The notes below the pieces were generated by a model, which worked only from the letters and a program-made list of their open reading frames with translations, was not told the origin of the DNA and did not search any database. DNA of 64,000 nt from Schistosoma haematobium (lineage: Eukaryota; Platyhelminthes; Trematoda; Strigeidida; Schistosomatidae). Each line of letters starts with the position of its first letter. Within the stretch, counting starts at the first letter, position 1. This document shows, one piece after another, positions 58,901-64,000 of this stretch. Made by a program: the position numbers and the translations under genes. Location: NCBI RefSeq assembly GCF_000699445.3, contig NC_067196.1, positions 32,570,616 to 32,634,615 of the forward strand. The letters run 5' to 3'.

Positions 58901-58974
58901 TGTATTACTCGCAAAAAAAAAACTTACCCATCTATTTCATCAATAAATTGTTGTATATTTTCTGTATCTTCTTC
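51184..58974 (-). CDS. GLT1D1: GLT1D1-like family-1 glycosyltransferase, C-terminal part
   Basis: Four exons in transcript order: 58974-58928, 55460-55343, 54252-54154 and 51342-51184. All have GT/AG ends and matching phases (0-2, 2-0, 0-0, 0-stop). The sequence is the C-terminal Rossmann half of a GT-B glycosyltransferase: [15 protein letters not shown], then [36 protein letters not shown] and [15 protein letters not shown]. The block [19 protein letters not shown] is the sugar-nucleotide site with the conserved ExMxxGxPVV pattern. The N-terminal half must lie upstream (above 58974 or outside the window) and was not found. An RTE-like fragment lies in the third intron. Confidence 0.78.
53146..53950 (-). 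mobile_element. RTE-like LINE 3' fragment, copy B
   Basis: Its reverse complement is nearly identical to the 3' part of copies A and C, with the same frameshift before ANTTTGLLQ. It starts just before the degenerate FADD-equivalent ([10 protein letters not shown]). It lies in the glycosyltransferase intron, in the same orientation as the gene. The common 3' end is 'gcgtaagtg'. Confidence 0.9.
54154..55460 (-). CDS. GLT1D1: GLT1D1-like catalytic exons
   Basis: Exon 55460-55343 (118 bp) begins one base before [11 protein letters not shown] and ends in [10 protein letters not shown]. Exon 54252-54154 (99 bp) continues [20 protein letters not shown] and ends in GLVFRTSK before GTAAGT. They make the donor-sugar binding loop of the GT-B C-terminal domain; the E...M..G.PVV residues are all kept. 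Confidence 0.82.
55872..55930. repeat. (TA)n microsatellite
   Basis: About 29 uninterrupted TA units in an intron of the glycosyltransferase gene. Confidence 0.97.
55931..58927. other. AT-rich intron, nothing recognised
   Basis: This is the intron between glycosyltransferase exons 58974-58928 and 55460-55343. Neither strand has a long frame, a repeat match to the rest of the window or an RNA gene that I can see. Confidence 0.5.
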
Positions 58975-60589
58975 CTAATAAGAAAAATCAGAGACCATAT
59001 GAATTCACGTAGGAAATGGTTAGTTTATACAATATAATTATAGTCAAATAAAGAACAAATAGTAAGTTGTTTTGATTTAATATTTCAATAATTCTGTTCT
59101 GAAATACTTCCTAATTTTAAATTAATTATTTAATCTGTAATGAATCTATTCTCGAAATGTTGAATGAATTCAACTGTTGTTTAAAAAAATTTAAATCCTA
59201 CTAGATATATAGTTTTATTTTTTCGAAAGCCTAATTGAAATTAACTACCGAGTTTCTTGATTATTTTCGGTTAGGGTTGCCCATTATTTTAGTAGTATCC
59301 AATAAATTCCTTAGAACGTGTCCTCATTACTGTGACGAGTTAGTTCAAATACTAAACTGTACACTATTATTTGCTTCATTGGGCAAACGAAAGTTATTAC
59401 TCTAGATAATGTATGCCTATTTGATAAACGTACAAAATCAGCTGTTATCCAAGTTGTGGTACATTATTGTTTACATGGAACAAGTAATCACTTACAGAGA
59501 ATTACATGTTTACGGATTATACTCAAACATACAATAGAACAAACTACCACTACTCACAGTAACCATAATCCGATTTGTGATAATTATAACCATAAAATGA
59601 AAATTATTCAGACGATCAAATGAAAACATTTAGGTTTTCCAACTGACTAATTGATGTTTTCAATAAAAATGTAATCATGGTAATAAAATAAGTACATTAA
59701 AACAAAAATTGGCTTTGTTCATTTCAATGATTTATTATTTATCATATAGACTTAAAAACAGGTTATTATTTGTTGATTTTGTTTTCGATTCTCTTGTTTA
59801 TCGACCATAGTCAATAAACTTCATTCATGCTAATAGTTTATAGTTAACAGAAACTAAGAATAATTCTTTCTTTTTTCGTTCTACACTCAAAGAAAGCATA
59901 CAAATAGATAAATAACACGAATGGATTTAAATATATGCACACAAACAAGCCTACATATTTAGACAGTAAGAAATCTAAACCTGACTAGCAAACTAACTTG
60001 CAATTGTTATTCATATATACGTATATAATCTTTCATGTTACAATGATCTAAATTAACTACAGTATGTCACATGTGTGCACGGAGGAAAATAGTTAACACG
60101 ACTACATTAGTTTAAGTAAAATAAAAAAAGATGAATGATAGAGCCAAATGAAAAAATAAAGAATAGATTGTTATTCACCAGAGAAAAAAAAACCTAGTTA
60201 TATAATTTTAAAGCAAACTGAAAGCCAACTATCAAGAACTTGAAGTGCTTGAACAAATTTGTGTAGTTAAGGTTAGAGTTAATATAGTGTATGTTCGTGA
60301 GGTATATGTCAATGGACCTACTGAAAACAAGGTCATATCGCAACTGATATAAAATAAACTTCGAATATTTATCACTCATTGGTCTATGCTACATGTTATT
60401 TCAGTTATAAAATGAATAAACTAGATACATACTGATTTTATTATCCTATTGTTCATTAAAATAATTAGGTCTAAAGTGAAGTGTTTCACTCTCTACACAG
60501 TAATTCATTTCAAATAGAAAACTGACGCAGACAAATTATCCTGTTTTACTATTTTACTCTGGTGATGACGAAGAAAATACCTTGCACAC
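58975..60589. other. AT-rich tract, nothing recognised
   Basis: Further glycosyltransferase exons are expected on the minus strand here or beyond 62.6 kb, but none with a matching motif was found. The 61-codon minus frame at 60194-60379 lacks any motif. Confidence 0.4.
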
Positions 60590-62613
60590 ACAAGGAGTTG
60601 CACTAATGCTGTCCAAAGAAGCACGAAGAGCACTTATGGGATGGGAATTTAATTGATCCGGAGTCGTCAAAACCAAGAAGGAGGGGATAACAATTAATGT
60701 TATCCGGCGCTATGCACCTACCAATGATAACAATCAAGACAATAAGGGTCAGTTTTATGAGAGGTTGCAGTCAAAGTAGAGGGAACTACAATGGAGAACA
60801 ACTAGCAAGGGATCAATGAAGCGCTAAGTTCAATGTGTCAGGAGGGTCTGGGCCGCAAGAAGCATCATCATAAAGAATGAATCTGTATCGAAACCCTGCC
60901 CACGATTCAAGAAATCAAGAACAAAGGGACAGCAATTAACAGCAGCCGAAAAAGAACAGAGAAAGTCAAGGCAAAGGTCGAATACACAGAAGCTAAGAAG
61001 CAGATGAAAAGGAACGTTAGAGCTGACAAACAAAAATACGTGGAAGACAGCGAAAAAAGCTGCAACAGAAAGAAATATGAGACAACTATGTGACGTAACG
61101 GAGAAACCAGAAGGGAAACATAGTAAACCAGAGAGATCGGTCAAGGACACAAAGGGCAAGCCACTCATTGAAATTCAAGAAGAGAGGAACAGGTGGGTAA
61201 TGCATGTTGGAGAACTCTTGAATAGGCCAGCCACACCGAACCCACCGGACAATGGGGCAACACATGCAGACCTTCCTACAGCTGTCGCTCCAGCAGTGAT
61301 TGAAGAAATCAGGGTGACCATCAGACAAATTAAGTGTGGGAAAGCAGCAGAACCATACAACATACCAGCTGAAGCACTGAAGTTAGATATAGAAGCAACT
61401 ACAAACATGTTCCACGTTCTATTCAGTAAGATGTGTGAGGAAGAACTGGTGGCGACAGATTGGAAAGAAGGATATCTCATCAATATAAAAAAGAAAGAGA
61501 GATCTCAGCAAGTGTGAGAACTACTGAGGTATTAAACCCTCATTATTAGGAAAAACTTTCAATAGATTACTGTTGAACCGAATAAAAGATTAGATATGCT
61601 GACGACATAGCTACACAAGTCCGTAATTCATACGACGGACTACACAGCAAAGTGGTGCATGGACGGCGACCGGCTGATGCATTCAAAGTGAGGAACGGAG
61701 TCAGACAAGTCTGCTTACTATACCTACTTCTCTTCCCTCTAATAGTTGACTGGGTTATGAAAATTTCAACATCTGAGGGAAAGCATTAAATACAATGGAC
61801 TGCTTGCATGCACCTAAGCGATTTGGACTTCGCAAATGACCTACATCCTCTATCACACACACACCAACAAATGCAGGTGAAGACAACCAGTGTAGCAGCT
61901 GTCTCTGTATCAACAGGACTCAACATACACAAGTGAAAAACCAAGATACTCAAATACAACACACAGAACACCAACAAAACCAATCACACTTGATGGAGAA
62001 ACTCGAGAACAGGTGGAAACTTCCACCTACCTGGACAGTATCGTCGATGAACAAGGAGGATCCGATCACACGTAAAGGCAAGGATTGGCAAACACAACAA
62101 CAGGACTCCTACAGTCGAAGAACAAATGGGACTCAAAACAACTGTCAACCAATATCAAAGTCAGAATCTTCAATACGAACGTCAACACAGTCCTACTGTA
62201 CGGAGCTGAAACTTGGACAACTACTACAACTATCGTCAAGAATGTACAAGTATTTATAAATACTTGTCTACTGAAGATGCTCAATGTTCGTTGGCCGGAT
62301 TCCATCATCAACGGTCTATTGTGGGATAGAACAAACCAGCTTCCAGCTGGAAAGGAAATTAGGAAAAGATGTTGGAGGTGGACAGGACACACATTGAGGA
62401 GATCGTTAAACTGCATCACGAGGCAAACATTGACTTGGAATGTTGAAGGTAAACGGGAAGGAGGAAGACCAGGGAACACACTGTGTTGGGAATTGGAGTT
62501 AGACATGAAAATGATGAATAGCAGCTGGGAAGGATATTCCAGGATAGAGTTGGATGGAGAATGTTTGTGGGCGGCCTATGCCCCTCCACGACGGGTAGAC
62601 GGTTTAAGTAATT
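60590..62613 (+). mobile_element. RTE-like LINE copy C, longer and internally deleted
   Basis: It begins in the endonuclease ([17 protein letters not shown], then INVIRRYAPTNDNNQD, near 60594-60760) and skips to the region before RT (about 60780-61080). It continues with EKPEGKHSKPERSVKD, VIEEIRVTIRQIKCGKA and IPAEALKLDIEATTN (61077-61517), then deletes most of the RT palm near 61590. From 61606 it is the same fragment as copy A to its 3' end near 62613. The frame is broken many times. Confidence 0.85.
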
Positions 62614-63984
62614 ACGTGTTATATTTCGTACGAGTTTATGTGTACACCTGTAAGTATCATAAAAACAGAATTACTCTATTGTTATTTATCTATCTGACTG
62701 TGCAACATAGACTGAACCACTATGGTCACTATTTAATTTGATAGGATATGTGAATATGTAATCGAATTTTTTTAAAGTGAGTAATGAGAGGAAATTTATT
62801 AGTCAAACTTCTATTTTTTGACTGATTTAAATATGAAATATAAAAATTTATGTTGGTTATACAAAATCTGATGCTAGGAGCGTCCTAAAATCCATATTGT
62901 CACTTTTTATCATTTAACTTTTTCATTCATCTGTCATGAATTAATAGTCTATATTCATTTTTTTAGTAATCTACAGCTATGCTTTTTAATATCTTGTTGA
63001 ATTTTTTTCACGTTATTTATAAATTCATGCAGACGCATTGTGTCATATGCTTTCTGTTTTAGAAGAAAACAGGTTTCTTAATCATGACTATTCTTCACTT
63101 TCCTTATATTGAATACACTCGATTAAGTTCGGTTGACGTACTATGGCTGCGTAGTTTTAGCATAGAACAACCACATATAAGTTCATTAAGTAAAGTTTAA
63201 GTGCCTACTTCCTGAGTGCAGAATACATCAGTAATTTGTAACCGCTGTAAATTATACAATGAAGATTAGTCTCAAGTTATTCAGATTCCTAACTGGAGTT
63301 ATAAAAAATTGAAACTGCTCTGACAGACTACGATGTATATTCATTTGCCAGTTTGAAATTGATTGTAGCTTGTTCACTTTGTCTGTACACTATAAAAAGG
63401 CTCGTTTAAAAGAATTATAAGTCATTCCTGTTTTTCGTGACCAAATTACATCATAACTAAAGTATTGGGATAAGTATTTATCACAAAGTTATTAGTTTTA
63501 ATTCCACTTCAGAGTTAGTTTTTTAATAACTCATACAATAGATTGTTAGCTATTTAAATGTTTTAGAAAACATCTTGAAATATTTTATTGCACTAAGTAG
63601 TGATACGTGAAGTAGAGTACTTTTGTATGTCTAATCTGTCTAAAAGTCACTTTGTAGTAGTCTTTTATGTTGCGCAATTTACCTCTGATTCCAAAAGTGA
63701 AATTACTGGATTGGTGATTAATGGTGGAGATACACTTGAACAAACATATATATTTACTTATTTACAGAGTTCTAAATATTATAGTTATAAACTGTGTCTT
63801 CTATGTATTGTTATTATTACTCAGACTCAAGTAAATCCTAATTGATACCTAAGGTATCAAGTTCAGAAAGTTCATTCTTACAGTTAGTACTACAAAGTTA
63901 AAAATTTATGCGACTTCAATATTTCAAAGTAATCACCAGATTGTCTTTTGATACATTTCTTGTATTTTTATTGATTACATGAGA
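62614..63984. other. AT-rich tract to window end, nothing recognised
   Basis: The only long frame (63600-63845, plus, 81 codons) is AT-driven and shows no motif. No exon continuous with the glycosyltransferase gene was found. Confidence 0.4.
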
Positions 63985-64000
63985 AATTTCAGACTCCTAA

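Noticed and set aside
1..63984. CRISPR arrays, operons, bacterial promoters, rRNA genes
   Set aside because: No regularly spaced repeats, prokaryotic gene layout or rRNA-like sequence was seen; the window is eukaryotic.

Overview
The window looks like nuclear DNA of a blood fluke (genus Schistosoma, species not resolved). The evidence is AT-rich sequence, split genes with a mix of tiny (33-35 bp) and multi-kilobase introns, and schistosome-type mobile elements: RTE/SR2-like and CR1-like LINEs, a CsRn1-type Ty3/gypsy retrotransposon, and a tRNA-derived SINE carrying a hammerhead ribozyme. No bacterial, organellar or CRISPR feature is present.

Three host genes can be assembled. (1) 3699-6341, minus: an interferon regulatory factor (IRF) with a tryptophan-repeat DNA-binding domain and an IRF-association-like domain. 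(2) 24071-49012, plus: a KMT2E(MLL5)/SETD5-type chromatin protein with a PHD finger, a divergent SET domain and a long basic/coiled-coil tail, spread over 14 exons whose phases all agree (2134 codons; the 5' end was not found). (3) 51184-58974, minus: the C-terminal four exons of a GLT1D1-like family-1 glycosyltransferase. Genes 2 and 3 converge tail to tail, with about 2.2 kb between stop codons.

Layout. 1-1660: decayed SR2-like LINE. 2200-3030: SINE-like and unassigned repeat tracts. 3.7-6.3 kb: IRF gene. 6.6-6.9 kb: solo LTR. 8.5-9.5 kb: RTE-like 3' fragment. 9.9-10.85 kb: CR1-like fragment. 10.85-15.3 kb: mostly unrecognised, with retroelement debris. 15.35-16.03 kb: gag pseudogene. 16.09-21.36 kb: complete Ty3/gypsy element with LTRs that look identical. 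22.4-22.8 kb: hammerhead SINE. 22.9-23.3 kb: chimeric gypsy pol/LTR scrap. 24-49 kb: the KMT2E/SETD5-like gene, whose large introns hold LINE copies (30.7-33.9, 33.9-34.5, 38.2-38.9, 42.0-42.5 and 44.2-48.2 kb). 51-64 kb: glycosyltransferase gene, whose introns and upstream region hold two more RTE-like fragments, a (TA)n tract and long AT-rich stretches without recognisable genes.

Host genes and mobile DNA are interleaved. Four of the five LINE pieces inside the KMT2E/SETD5-like introns lie antisense to the gene. The youngest-looking elements are the gypsy copy and the SR2-like LINE at 44.2-48.2 kb; each carries a single nonsense codon in its main reading frame. A family of three near-identical, already defective RTE-like 3' fragments (8.5, 53.1 and 61.6 kb) seems to have spread after losing its reading frame.
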